Source of the DNA: Lycocorax pyrrhopterus obiensis
Lineage: Eukaryota > Chordata > Aves > Passeriformes > Paradisaeidae
Length of the DNA: 64,000 bases
Direction of reading: 5' to 3'
Assembly: GCA_014706295.1 (NCBI GenBank)
Contig: JACSVZ010000001.1
Coordinates: 85,868,237-85,932,236 of the forward strand
This document shows positions 33,665-43,580 of the stretch, in pieces. Position numbers and translations under genes: made by a program. Below the pieces are notes generated by a model that saw only the letters and a list, made by a program, of their open reading frames with translations, did no database searches and had not been told where the DNA came from. The first letter of the stretch is position 1. Each line of letters begins with the position of its first letter.

Positions 33665-35534
33665 ATTCATCAAAACCATTTATTTTTCTTAATTTTTGTG
33701 TGGGTTGAATCTTTTCTGCCTTTCATGTCTCCATTTGCAGCTGTTCAGTTGTATTTGATGGTTCTTCCCTCTGTTTGATGCTATTCCTATCCCATTATTT
33801 TCAGTGTGTGGTTAGCCATGCTGAAAATAAGTAGCAGTTTTCATTGTAAATAGCTGTGTAGTGGAGGTAAATATTGAGAGAATTACTTGGTGTGAGTTGC
33901 AGAAAAATTCAGGCTAATAATGACACACATCCACAACCATCTCTTGAGCAGACGCAGCTTCAGAGCAGGTTTTGAAATCAAAACATACGGGATAGCAGGA
34001 ATAAACCAAACAGAAACATATCAAACTCCTCAGACTGATGTCCTTAAATTTGTCTCTGATCCTGATAAGAATAAGCCATCACTAGCAATAATTAAAATTT
34101 AGCTCTAAGGTTGATAGGGAGCCAGAAAAAACCAAATTATTTACACAGATTTGTTATGTTTATCTGTTGTTTTTATGATGTGATGAGCTTGTTTGAAACA
34201 AAGAATCTGTAAAAAGCTTGAAAACAGACAGTTTAAGTAGATATTTATTTGACATTCTTATCCCGCAGAGCCTCCTACTAGAAATGCAATCTAATTCATT
34301 AAAGTTCTGAACCACGGAAGCATAAAATGTTGTTGGAATAAAATCCCATCATACTTACCAGTGTTTGTGAATGACTAATGCTGTTAGGAATACTTCCTGT
34401 CATTATCTGCTAGTGAAGGAGACTGAGTGAGATTTCTTCAGATAAAGTATTAAGCCTCTCTACACAGACTACAGGTCTGATGCAGTGAGAGGTATTAAAG
34501 AAAAACAGAGCTGAGATTACATTCCACGGAGTGCCATTTTTTACTGTTGTCACTATTTAAAGTATCATAATGGCTTTAGTGACAGTTTCTTAAACTCCTG
34601 TATATAGAACATTTCATCTTCTCATATAAAAGCCTTTATACTCTGAAATATTTGGTTTGAAGAAGCTTATTTGTCCATTGTGTTTACAAATGGTTTAGTC
34701 CAATAACATTTAGCGTCTTCACTGCCCTCATTAAATTTGTTTCAGTTAATTTAAATATTTCAGTGCAGCTTAAAACCGTGTTGAATTTAACTGTAATTTC
34801 TTGTCTGACACATCAATTTTGATGAAGCTGATCAGTTTTTGAAAAGAAGATCATCTGAAAAACCAGAGAAACAGCTTGATTCTCTCTTCAGTCTGAGTAC
34901 TGCTAATGGACTAATGACCACCAAATCAATAGAATGTTATTTTAATAATTATTATCATTAATTTTCTTATAAAGAGAATTACCAGACTCTCCACAGCTTT
35001 GTGGAGACTTGGATGATGCCTAATGGGACATGAAGGGAAAATAGACCCAGTAACTTCGCATATATCCCTTAGGCTAGGAATGTCTTACTCAGTTACTATA
35101 AATAGTTATTTTTTATTGGTCAGAATTTAATTCTAACCAAATATGTCATATTTCAGAAAAGAGATAAACATCTTGATTTCATGTTTTCTTATCACTGAAT
35201 ATATTATAATATTTTTTAGTATATCCTGGCTCCTTATTTATGGCAAAATTCTATCTACAATAAAATATTTCTTTCCTAAGGACCTACAGTTTAGATATTG
35301 TTTATTGTTCTCAAAACCAGGACTTGTGTCCTCAGCTGTTAAAACCACTCTCTTATAAACTTTTGTAACAGTTCAATGAGTTTCATTCTTTAGCCCCTGA
35401 GGCAATTTACTTCTTTGTGAATTTAGAATTTAAAAATGTGCTGAATTTTTTCTACTGGGTATGTTTTCAATAAATTTTCAAGTGCTTAATTTAAGCTAAG
35501 AGATCAGGAGTTCTCTTCCTAGTAGCTGGTACAG
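33665..35534. other. Unique sequence with one minus-strand candidate exon
   Basis: No repeat recognised. A complete 60-codon plus-strand frame at 33920-34102 (ending LKFVSDPDKNKPSLAIIKI) has protein-like composition but no family match. The candidate minus-strand exon lies at 34359-34409. The region 34900-35360 is very AT-rich. Confidence 0.5.
34359..34409 (-). other. Splice-flanked 51-nt open segment, minus strand
   Basis: On the minus strand the acceptor is CAGTCTCCTTCACTAG and the donor is ACTG|GTAAGT. The 51 nt are 17 codons in the only open frame, QIMTGSIPNSISHSQTL, phase 0 to 0. The other two frames stop. No family recognised. The donor is a perfect match at positions +1 to +6. This is a candidate cassette exon or a chance pseudo-exon. 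Confidence 0.25.
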
Positions 35535-35742
35535 TGCTGTGTTTTGGATTTAGAATAATGATAACATACTCATGTTTCTACATCTTTTTGCTAAGATGTA
35601 GTGAAGGACTCTTCAGCTCCTCACTGTGTGCCACCAGCAAGGATGTTGGGAGGCCACGAGGAGTTGAAAGGTGACATAGCCAGGACAGCTGACCCCAACA
35701 CCCCCAAGTGATATTCCATACTATATGATGTCACGCTCAACA

Positions 35743-35748
35743 TATAAA
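35743..35748 (+). promoter_or_regulatory. LTR TATA box TATAAA
   Basis: TATAAA occurs in the LTR at the place expected for the U3 promoter, about 160 bp before the polyadenylation signal. It follows CATACTATATGATGTCACGC, which contains a CRE-like TGTCACG/TGACGTCA-related core. Start of transcription would be expected about 30 bp downstream. Activity is not known. Confidence 0.5.
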
Positions 35749-35902
35749 CTGTAGGGAAAGCTGGATAGGTGTAGCTGCTCAGGAACTGGCTGAGCATCAG
35801 TCGTCATGTTGTGAGCAACTACATGTTGCATCACTTGTTTTATTTCTCCTTCTTCTTCCTTATCTTCTTCCTTCTCTTCCTCTTCTTGTACCTTCATTTT
35901 CT

Positions 35903-35908
35903 ATTAAA
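35903..35908 (+). terminator. LTR polyadenylation signal ATTAAA
   Basis: ATTAAA in CTATTAAACTGTCTTT, the conserved polyadenylation signal of this LTR family. Downstream T-rich sequence at about 35939-35958 fits a cleavage-site downstream element. Confidence 0.5.
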
Positions 35909-36488
35909 CTGTCTTTATCTCAACCCATATATTTTACCTTTTTTTTTTCTGTTTCTGTTCCCCATCCCACTGTGGGGTGAGTGAGTGAATGACTGTGTGG
36001 TGTTAAGCTGTGTGTTGGACTAAACCACAAGAACAAGACCATAAAACTCTTAACTGTATTTAATATCTTTGTGTTCAATTTGCCTGATAAAAGCTAGAGA
36101 GTAGAAATCGGTTCAAGATATTTGACTTGCACCACCTGTTGTGTGATTTTAGGAAACTAGCCAATTGTAATGATAATATCTCATAGAAATATAAGAAATT
36201 CAATTTTGTGTAGTTTTATAATAGCTTATAAAATTCCAGCTTATATATCATAAAGGCATCTACAGAAAATATAAGACTACGAAAACATGAATTTCTGCAC
36301 TAATACTCGCTCTGAGATGCTCTTCTAGAGTAAATCTGTGTCATCACAGAGGACTTGAGAAGCTCCACTGATGTGTTGGAGGTGACTCCAATGACCTGAG
36401 GCATCTGATTTACTGACACCCTCCTCTGACTCCTACCCTGCTGCATAGAGCAACTGAGACAAATCTTTTTGCTTTCTCTTTCCCCCAG

Positions 36489-36535
36489 GCCCCAACTGCT
36501 GTTAAGGCTGGCATGAAAATATTTCTGACAGATTG
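36489..36535 (+). other. Splice-flanked 47-nt open segment (candidate exon)
   Basis: The acceptor is near ideal: TTGCTTTCTCTTTCCCCCAG ending at 36488. The donor is TTG|GTAAGT with GT at 36536. Only the first frame is open, reading APTAVKAGMKIFLTD plus two bases; the other two frames stop. It is the strongest splice-site pair I saw in the window. It lies about 460 bp downstream of the sense LTR at 35535-36029, whose sequence includes a consensus donor GGG|GTGAGT at 35977. The product is unrecognised. It could be a small coding exon, a non-coding RNA exon or a pseudo-exon. Confidence 0.33.
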
Positions 36536-36929
36536 GTAAGTCCTTTTGTTTTTAGTTATGATAGTTTAATATTTTCTACTTGTTTTGTCTGAATATTGGT
36601 TTTTCTAGGATTGTTTTTTTAAGACCATCATAACACGCAGTTTAATTCGAGCATTGATTTGATTCATTGTAATACAGGCAGAACTTCCAATTAAGGTTTC
36701 AATAGCAAGTCTTTGCCATTACAAATGGGCGTTCATATTGAAGGAAAGTGATTTAACTTTTACCACTTTCTTTTGCAACATAACTTGGTTTTAAGTCAAT
36801 TGAACAAGTCTCTGAACACGTTGGAGATGAGGCAACAACCTCTCTCAGTAGTGCAGTTCATCCATCATTCCTAAAAATCCAACGCTGTGGTGTCAGAAAT
36901 ATATGTGATTTCAATGGTATGGTACATAC

Positions 36930-37084
36930 ACAGAATTTCAAATCTGATGTGCTTTAGAGAAGTTGTCAAGGTATCAGGGTGTTTTTCAGGATCAGGTTCT
37001 CTTCCATCCCAGTCAAAGGAAAGCCTTCTATCAACTTCTGTGGTGGCTGGGTCACTCAGTTTTAAAGTTGACACAAAAAAGTTC
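36930..37084 (-). other. Coding-like block, minus strand (candidate exon)
   Basis: On the minus strand a 155-nt block begins after TTAACACTCAG and ends before GTATGT. It is open throughout in one frame, which includes LKLSDPATTEVDRRL and SFDWDGREPDPEKHPD. The composition, rich in D, E, P, T and R, is unlike the K/F/I/L-rich chance frames elsewhere in this AT-rich window. The acceptor has a weak pyrimidine tract and the base before the donor is T. I recognise no family. It may be a real exon, a decayed pseudogene piece or chance. Confidence 0.25.
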
Positions 37085-40000
37085 CTGAGTGTTAACACAG
37101 TAATTTATTATACTCAAACTATTCATATTATCTCCAATAAAAATTTTTCAACTGGAGTTAGCACTGAGGGATTTAGCCATTTATCTCCATATGGTTTTTA
37201 CTGTTTTGTTGCATGCCGATGTAATGAAAAATAAAGAACATAAATTGATATTTTATTATTTGACAGAAACAACTTTTAAAACACTTAGCTAATAGCATAT
37301 CTAATAATAAATGAGAACCCACAAATATATGAACCTAGTTATTTCTGCAAGTTAATATGGAGTACAGTATGTTACCATTCCATGGTACAAAACTAGTTAT
37401 TTTAAGTTGCTCTTGTGCCTATAACTTGAGGTATCCGTCATTTGAGGCATTAACTATAAGAATTAAACATGCTTTATAAGAAGAAACCATTAAATCAGCT
37501 TGCCTATGGATACTTGATAAAAATATTTGCAGCAAATAGCATTATATGACTTTGCTGTGAAAAATGTACTCACTAGTAAATGGATGTTATAGAAATGAAA
37601 CAGACGCAACGTGTTTTACAAAAAACCTTGGATCTAGTTCTGTGAAATTGCCACAACTGGGGAGCATTTTTATTTGAAACTTTTATTGGTTTTTTGACCA
37701 TTTTAGAGCTCTTTTAGTAGTGAAATGATTGGTGAAGCAACACAACCAAATCAGTGGAATAAAATTATATACACATTAAAAAACAAACTAAGGTGAAAAG
37801 GAAAGTAACACAGAAGTTTCTACTAATGCACACAGAAATGCCATCAGGAAGATGTTAATTTTATATTTTTTTTTCCATTAAGTTTTGTATCTCTGCAAAA
37901 GAAGACTGCAATCTTACACTCATCTTGAGGAAAGATTATGTTTATATGAAAATGTTGAAGGATAAAAGGAATGGGTCCTCCTCATGTATTTTTATGTATT
38001 GTCTTTCTGTTTTTCTAAAAGCAATCATTATGGTTGAATTCAATTCACATAGTTGAATTGAATTTTTTTTCTTACCCTGTGTACAGATCTAGACCTGGCA
38101 AGCATTTTCCCTTGTGGCAGTCCCAGGTTAGCAGAATACTATTTTCTATGCTGAGGAGGCAGCTGTAGGAAATGTCACAGTTCATTTTGGGGAAATCACA
38201 CCACTGACCAGAAATCAAATCAAGCAGCGAATAATACAGTGTTATTGGCTTGTTCTCTGCCTCTCCAGACTACACTGTGTTCACCTTCACTTTATAGGAA
38301 GGTACTGGGTCTCAGTGCAGCTGTGGTACCTGTGTATGAGGAAGCTGGAAAACAACTTACAAAAGACTTTAGGAAGGAACAGAAAATCTTGCCAGAATAA
38401 GAACCAGAATAAGAAAGTTCCTTTGAAAAAAGCGATCTTTATGTAAGAACATTATGCCTTAATCTTTTTGAACAACTTTTAGGACCTGATTAAAAAGGTG
38501 TCTAAAACTAGATGTCACATATCATCACCCCTAACATTGTTTTCATCCAGCATAATTTAGAGAAATCTGTGGCAGAGCTTCATCCCAGTTCTACAACCTC
38601 TCCTTGCTGAACTAGATTTTATGATTCATCTGTGTAACTAAACTAGAAAGGGCCTCGACAGTGTCATATACTTTGTCATGTATTGTGTGCTTCCAACAAA
38701 TGTCCACCAGGGTCTGAAGAATATCATAAACCACAGGCTACTCTGATCTGGGAGCATGGTTTAAATTATCCTATTTTACCACAGAAAACAATTCAGTTGC
38801 TTGGAGAAGTGTGCTGTGCAGTTTCGGCTCAGTAGCGACAAGTGGCCGTTGACCCATTGCTTTAACTGATGGAGACGTACCCATAGGTATGGACTTAGAT
38901 AGAGGGTCAGAGCCTGATTCTAGCCCTAGCTGTGTCAAACATTTCTGTTATAGCTCTGCTCAAATAGTTTTAATGGTATAATTTTGGTGAATAACATTGT
39001 AGGGCTCTGCCAATAGTTTTGTTGTAACTAGGTAACCATTTCAGATTTTATCAAATTAATTTTTGTAGCGTTGCTTCATACTAATGCTCATGTCAGTTCT
39101 TGAAGCAGAAAAAGGCTATTCCATATGATAAGTTAAGCCTGGATTCATTTCAACTAACATGGAAATCCTAAGTGAGGAGTAAGCTCTTTTCATACCTAGT
39201 TTTAGCTACTTAGCTTAGCCTAGTGAAAAAAACATCTCCAGAGGACAATTTGTTCTGCCTCTGACATGAACTAATCATGAGTTGTCCCTCCCTCTTCACT
39301 GGCTGTTAGATAAATAGGATTATTCTGAACACTTCAACTAGACCTGCTCCTCAACCCGACGTGGTGATCTGCTGTTTTTAAGCACGTCAGTATATTCATA
39401 AACACTTTCCGTTTCTCAGTTTCTATTCGAACATTATCAGCTTTGTACACATTTTTAAGGTATTTGTAAGTTCATGTTGGAACAGAAACTTTCGTATTGT
39501 CCCAAAATGGACTGACTTTCAAGAATTATATTTATTTCCTCGTTTTGTGTAAAGGGTCAGTGACTGTGTTTTCTTCAGATGACTTATTATCTGAAAAGCA
39601 ATTTTTCACACCATACTATAGTAATTCATCATATGCAATGTAAAGAAAAAAATGAAAGTTTTTGAAACATCACTGATAGAATTTCAGCGTAAAATATTAG
39701 AAAGTATTTGCATATCAAGAAAACACTAAAATTTGCAACAGCTTTTACTGGGAGACTTTAGGACTTTTATAGCCTTCTGTGATATTATTCATAAAGAGAA
39801 TTACTTTTGCCATCATGATGAGTCCTAGTTTTCCTGTATTAACCCTGGGCCAGCCAAATCCAGTATTCTGTCTGTTTTTAAATTGTTTTATCCACTAAAG
39901 TATTTTCTTCATCTCCATCTTTCATTAACATTTGCCAATCTTTTGTTAAATTTCTGTCCCTTTGGTGAAAGACTTGAGTAGTTATCATTGCTAACAATTG

Positions 40001-40137
40001 AAAATAATAACGTTTTAATGTAGATAATTCCCAAATGAGTAAACAGGAACTCAGCCAATTAAAAAAAATCAGGTGGGCAGAAACTTCTGTAGACCCCCTG
40101 TTCCAAAGCAGTACTTAGTTCCGACTATCTTCGAGGA

Positions 40138-40365
40138 CAGGTTTGGTTGCTCAATACTTTGTTTAGGTGAGTTTTGTTTATCTCCAGGGATGGAGACACT
40201 ACAACCAACCTGGGCAACCTTTTCCAGTGTTTCATCACTCTCATTATGCACTATTTTTTCCTCATAGTTAATTGAAATATCTGTGGTTCACCTTGTCGAT
40301 ATTGCCTCTTCCTCTTCCACTGTACGTCTTTAGGTAGTATCTGACTCCACTCTCTTTATGAACAC
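40138..40365 (-). mobile_element. Diverged CR1 LINE fragment, antisense
   Basis: Minus-strand CR1 segment without the extreme 3' tail. It runs from GGTTTGGTTGCTCAA through TCTCCAGGGATGGAGACACT, ACCTGGGCAACCTTTTCCAG, TTGCCTCTTCCTCTTCC and TCTGACTCCACTCTCTTTAT, matching the order of the CR1 consensus. Many substitutions indicate age. Confidence 0.82.
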
Positions 40366-43059
40366 AGCGAATTCTACTCCCATTCTCTGTAACATAGATA
40401 CCAAAATAGTTATCACAACCAGCTGTGATACGCTTTTGCAAGGAAAATGTGCTATTTCTTAAAATAAGATATACATGCAGAGATTTTGTTTAAAAATGGA
40501 GTGAGGTGATTTTCTGATACATCTGCAAGCAGCTGTGAACAGGAGTTACAGGTGATAAAAACTAGACGAGGGATGATAATCATACATTATTTTAACCTGA
40601 CAAAAAATGCAACATTAAAGAATTATCAAGTCAATATTACAAAACACAACTTTCTGATTCTCAAGATGACTTTATAAAGCAGTTGTTGACCCTACACAGT
40701 GCATTCAGGAAGGAAAATATAATAAATCTGTAAGCAAATCAGAAAAGACAGGTTCAGTGCTGTGTGTGCATTTGTAAATCTGTTAGTGGTGGAAATAGAT
40801 TTGACATCCTGCTGCTTTGTTACATCCACAAACAACAGAGGAAAAAGAGTAGCTGTTCGGAGTGTCTAACCTAAAAAGTGTGGCTGATGAATGCTGAGTC
40901 TTACCCATGAAAAGCAGCAGCGAATGAGTCTATTGATCAATATATGTGAAATAGTGTTTACAGTGCAGAGTGGAATAATATATTTTGTAAAAGAGAAAAT
41001 ACCAGCTTTATCTGGTGCACTTATTGCACTAATTTTAAAGAAGCAAGGATAGTTGATGTGTAGATTCAAGCTGCATTTGGATAATACGATGGTCTCCCAA
41101 AACTTCCCAGCCATTTTTGGGGCAGAACTCTTTGAGATAGTGTCTCTGTCCCAGCTGCTAGGACTGAAGTCATAATAAGATCCCAAGATAGGTCCTTTGC
41201 ACCTCAGTTTGACATGGTAGATGAATATGACATTTGAGGCAAATGCTCCAGAAATCTAAATTGTGATTTCTCTGCCTCTCTCCAGCTAACTTGAAAAAAT
41301 CTGGATTTTGAAAGATAACTCTGATCTTTCTAACTATTGTGACATCAGAAAAGTTCTCTGGCTGAATATCAGTCTGAGTGATTAAGATTTGTCCAGAATC
41401 CATTGTCATTTGAAAAAAGTTAAGTGCAAAGTGTGTTTTTAAAATGCCTTTCTTTTCTGTAAATAACTCAAAATGTAAATACAAATAATGTTTATGAAAT
41501 TAGGATCGAGTCCAGTAACATTGTATTAAAAAGCTAAGTAAACTCTCCTGTTTGCTATATACATGTTTAATTTGAAATGGGAATTTAAGATGATGAGAAG
41601 ACGTTTCAGAGAACATTGAAATTCAAGCTGCAGTTCTGTATTCAGAACTCTACACGTATACTGAGATTCAGAAAAACTGCACAGTATTTGTCTAATCTCG
41701 TCTGAAGTTGATCAATATATCCGAATTGCCAAGATAAGACAACCCTTTGAAAGAAAGGTATTCTCATGCTTGGAAATCCTGGTTGGTCCTTGGGGTGTTT
41801 TTTTGTGGTGAGAAGTTTTTGTATGGAAGTTTATATTTTCCTTTTTTTCCCCCCCTCAGCAGATTGCTTAGGAAACCTAAATTAGGAGTCTAGAATATTG
41901 TATTACAGACATTCTACTTGAATGTAGGGTCTTAGTATCTCATTAAGTAATAAGTTCTCCAGAGGAGACAACCAGTGAGAACTCAAAGACAAAATTACTT
42001 TCCTGAGATTAATAGGATAGAGACTGGAAGATGCTCAAAACTCCCGAGTCCTAGTCCCAGCTGCTGCTGCCTTTCAAGCGGCTTCACTTTCAGTTGCACA
42101 ACCAGGACTCTTCATGACTTCTGCCTTTAATACATCAGGGAAAGACTTGTAAAACAGGCAACAGAGTTAGGAACAACCATGACCTTAAAAGTAAACAATT
42201 TATTATGGATGGCTTTTGGATATCCAGCGGGAGGTAGGCTTCCACACAACAAGATTTTAAATAAAATTTAAAATCACCCGGAAGTCACCATTATTCATAC
42301 ACTGTTAATGAGTATAATTTATGGTAAGGCACAATGACACAGCACGAGGGATGTTGCCTAAGGCAGCAACAAGCCTTGAGAAGCTCAAGTAACAAGGTAA
42401 TTGTGGTGCAGCTCATAAAGTGTTTGTGACAACAAATCCTAATCTGCTATGATTGTCTTGTGTTATGAAAGAACAAAGCTACATTGAAATGATAGACCCA
42501 CAAGCCATTTTGATTATAAGGTTTGTGTGGGTTTTTTTCCACAATATTCTGCCTGTGACTTCTTTCATGCCTGATTAAAGGAGCCATGAGAACATATTCC
42601 CAGTAATAATCAGTCATATTTTATCTGAGCTTAAAATTTTTTGGTACCTGATGTCACACCTCTTACATGGAAATAAAGCTAGGAAAGAGGTTTCTTTCCT
42701 GGTGGCTTATTTTTAGTCTTCCCTTGTGGTCTTTCTCCACCCTGTGTGTTTTGATTTAGAACAGATCTGCGAATAATATCCATGATTTAAAAGTAACCTA
42801 GAAATCCTGGTCCATTGGTAGCCATGCACAAAAGGACCTATAATTGCAAAGCCCAGAATGAGCGCAGCTCACCATCTAGGGACATAAAATCCCTCATAAA
42901 CTATAGAAAATTTGCTAGTAGCTGGAGAAAAACATACCATACTCTAATCCATTTTTAGGAACTCCAGATAGAGGTAGCCACACTACTTCATGGCCAAACC
43001 TGAATTCAAAACAAGGTTGCTTAGAAAGAATTTTGAAAGTCCCTGAGGAGGGACACAGG
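40366..43059. other. Unique sequence, possible conserved non-coding block
   Basis: No repeat recognised. A 10-bp inverted repeat (GATTTTAAAT / ATTTAAAATC, 3-nt spacer) lies at 42253-42275. The block 42280-42520 is non-repetitive, has GAACAAAG (SOX/TCF-like, about 42471) and several ACAAT/ATTGT cores, and looks like the kind of sequence that can be conserved; this is unverified. Minus-strand frames at 40866-41484 have no recognisable product. Confidence 0.45.
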
Positions 43060-43355
43060 TGCAAAAGCCTTGCTGAAGACAAAGACGACAGCCAGTGCTC
43101 TCTCCTCAGGCAGAGATCCAGACATTTTTGTCATAGAAGGCAATCACTGGATCAACTCTGAGTTATCTTTCACAAATCTATGCTGACGGCTCCCAGTCAC
43201 CTCCTCCTTCACATTCACTGAAACGTGTTCCAGGACTGACCTCCATGGCTTTTCCAGGGACTGGGGTGAGGCTGACCACTTTGTGGTTCCTTGCATTGTC
43301 TTTTCAATCTCTCTTGAGCCTGGATGCAGCATTTGCCTTTGACTTTTTTGTAGAA
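43060..43355 (-). mobile_element. Decayed CR1 reverse-transcriptase fragment, antisense
   Basis: Minus-strand remnant of the CR1 ORF2 reverse-transcriptase domain. Aligned by eye with the RT consensus, the decayed frame retains VLEHVSVNVKEEVTGSRQH followed by FVKDNSELIQ, and after a frame shift VIAFYDKN, which correspond to the family's MEQ-LLE...VIGSSQHGFTKGKS...LVAFYD region. On the plus strand the antisense landmarks are GCCTTGCTGAAGACAAAG, TTTTTGTCATAGAAGGCAAT, TTTTCCAGGGACTGGGGTGA and GGCTGACCACTTTGTGGTTC. It is inactive. Confidence 0.8.
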
Positions 43356-43360
43356 AAAAG

Positions 43361-43580
43361 TAGAATCATAGAATTAAGTTTGGAAAAGAACTTTAAGATC
43401 ATCAAGTCCAACCATCAAATTAGTACCACCAAAATGTTCACCATTAAACCATGTCCTCCATATCCACACTTTTTTTGAATCTTTCCAGGAATGGATTTGC
43501 TACCACTTCCCTGGGCAATCTGTTCCAATTCTTTACAACCTTGTCTCTGAAAAAAATTTTTCTCATATCTATGAATGACA
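43361..43580 (-). mobile_element. CR1 LINE 3' end, antisense
   Basis: A separate minus-strand CR1 terminus immediately to the right of the RT fragment: TAGAATCATAGAATTAAGTT, AACTTTAAGATCATCAAGTC, CATTAAACCATGTCC, and CTTCCCTGGGCAATCTGTTC. In one minus-strand element the RT region would lie to the right of this tail, so the RT piece on the left comes from a different insertion. Confidence 0.92.

Larger units (their letters stand above)
35535..36029 (+). mobile_element. Solo LTR of an avian endogenous retrovirus, sense
   Basis: Best preserved LTR in the window. From memory it matches a common avian ERVL-like LTR along its whole length: TGTGTTTTGGATTTAGAATA near the start, CAGCCAGGACAGCTGACCCC (about 35679), a TATA box, the segment ATTAAACTGTCTTTATCTCA, and the 3' end with CCCCATCCCACTGTGGGGTG to TAAACCACA. 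No internal retroviral sequence or second LTR was seen, so it is a solo LTR left by recombination. I could not find a convincing target-site duplication, so the 5' boundary (35535-35538) is approximate. A CT-rich stretch at about 35848-35888 lies inside it. Confidence 0.85.
36030..40137. other. Unique sequence with candidate exons
   Basis: Contains a plus-strand candidate exon (36489-36535) and a minus-strand coding-like block (36930-37084), an 11-bp inverted repeat at 38037-38064 (AATTCAATTCA / TGAATTGAATT, 6-nt loop) and a perfect tandem duplication of CCAGAATAAGAA at about 38392-38415. No repeat family or known gene was recognised. Confidence 0.5.

Noticed and set aside
38392..38415. Two tandem copies of CCAGAATAAGAA
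   Set aside because: A simple short duplication; nothing suggests function.
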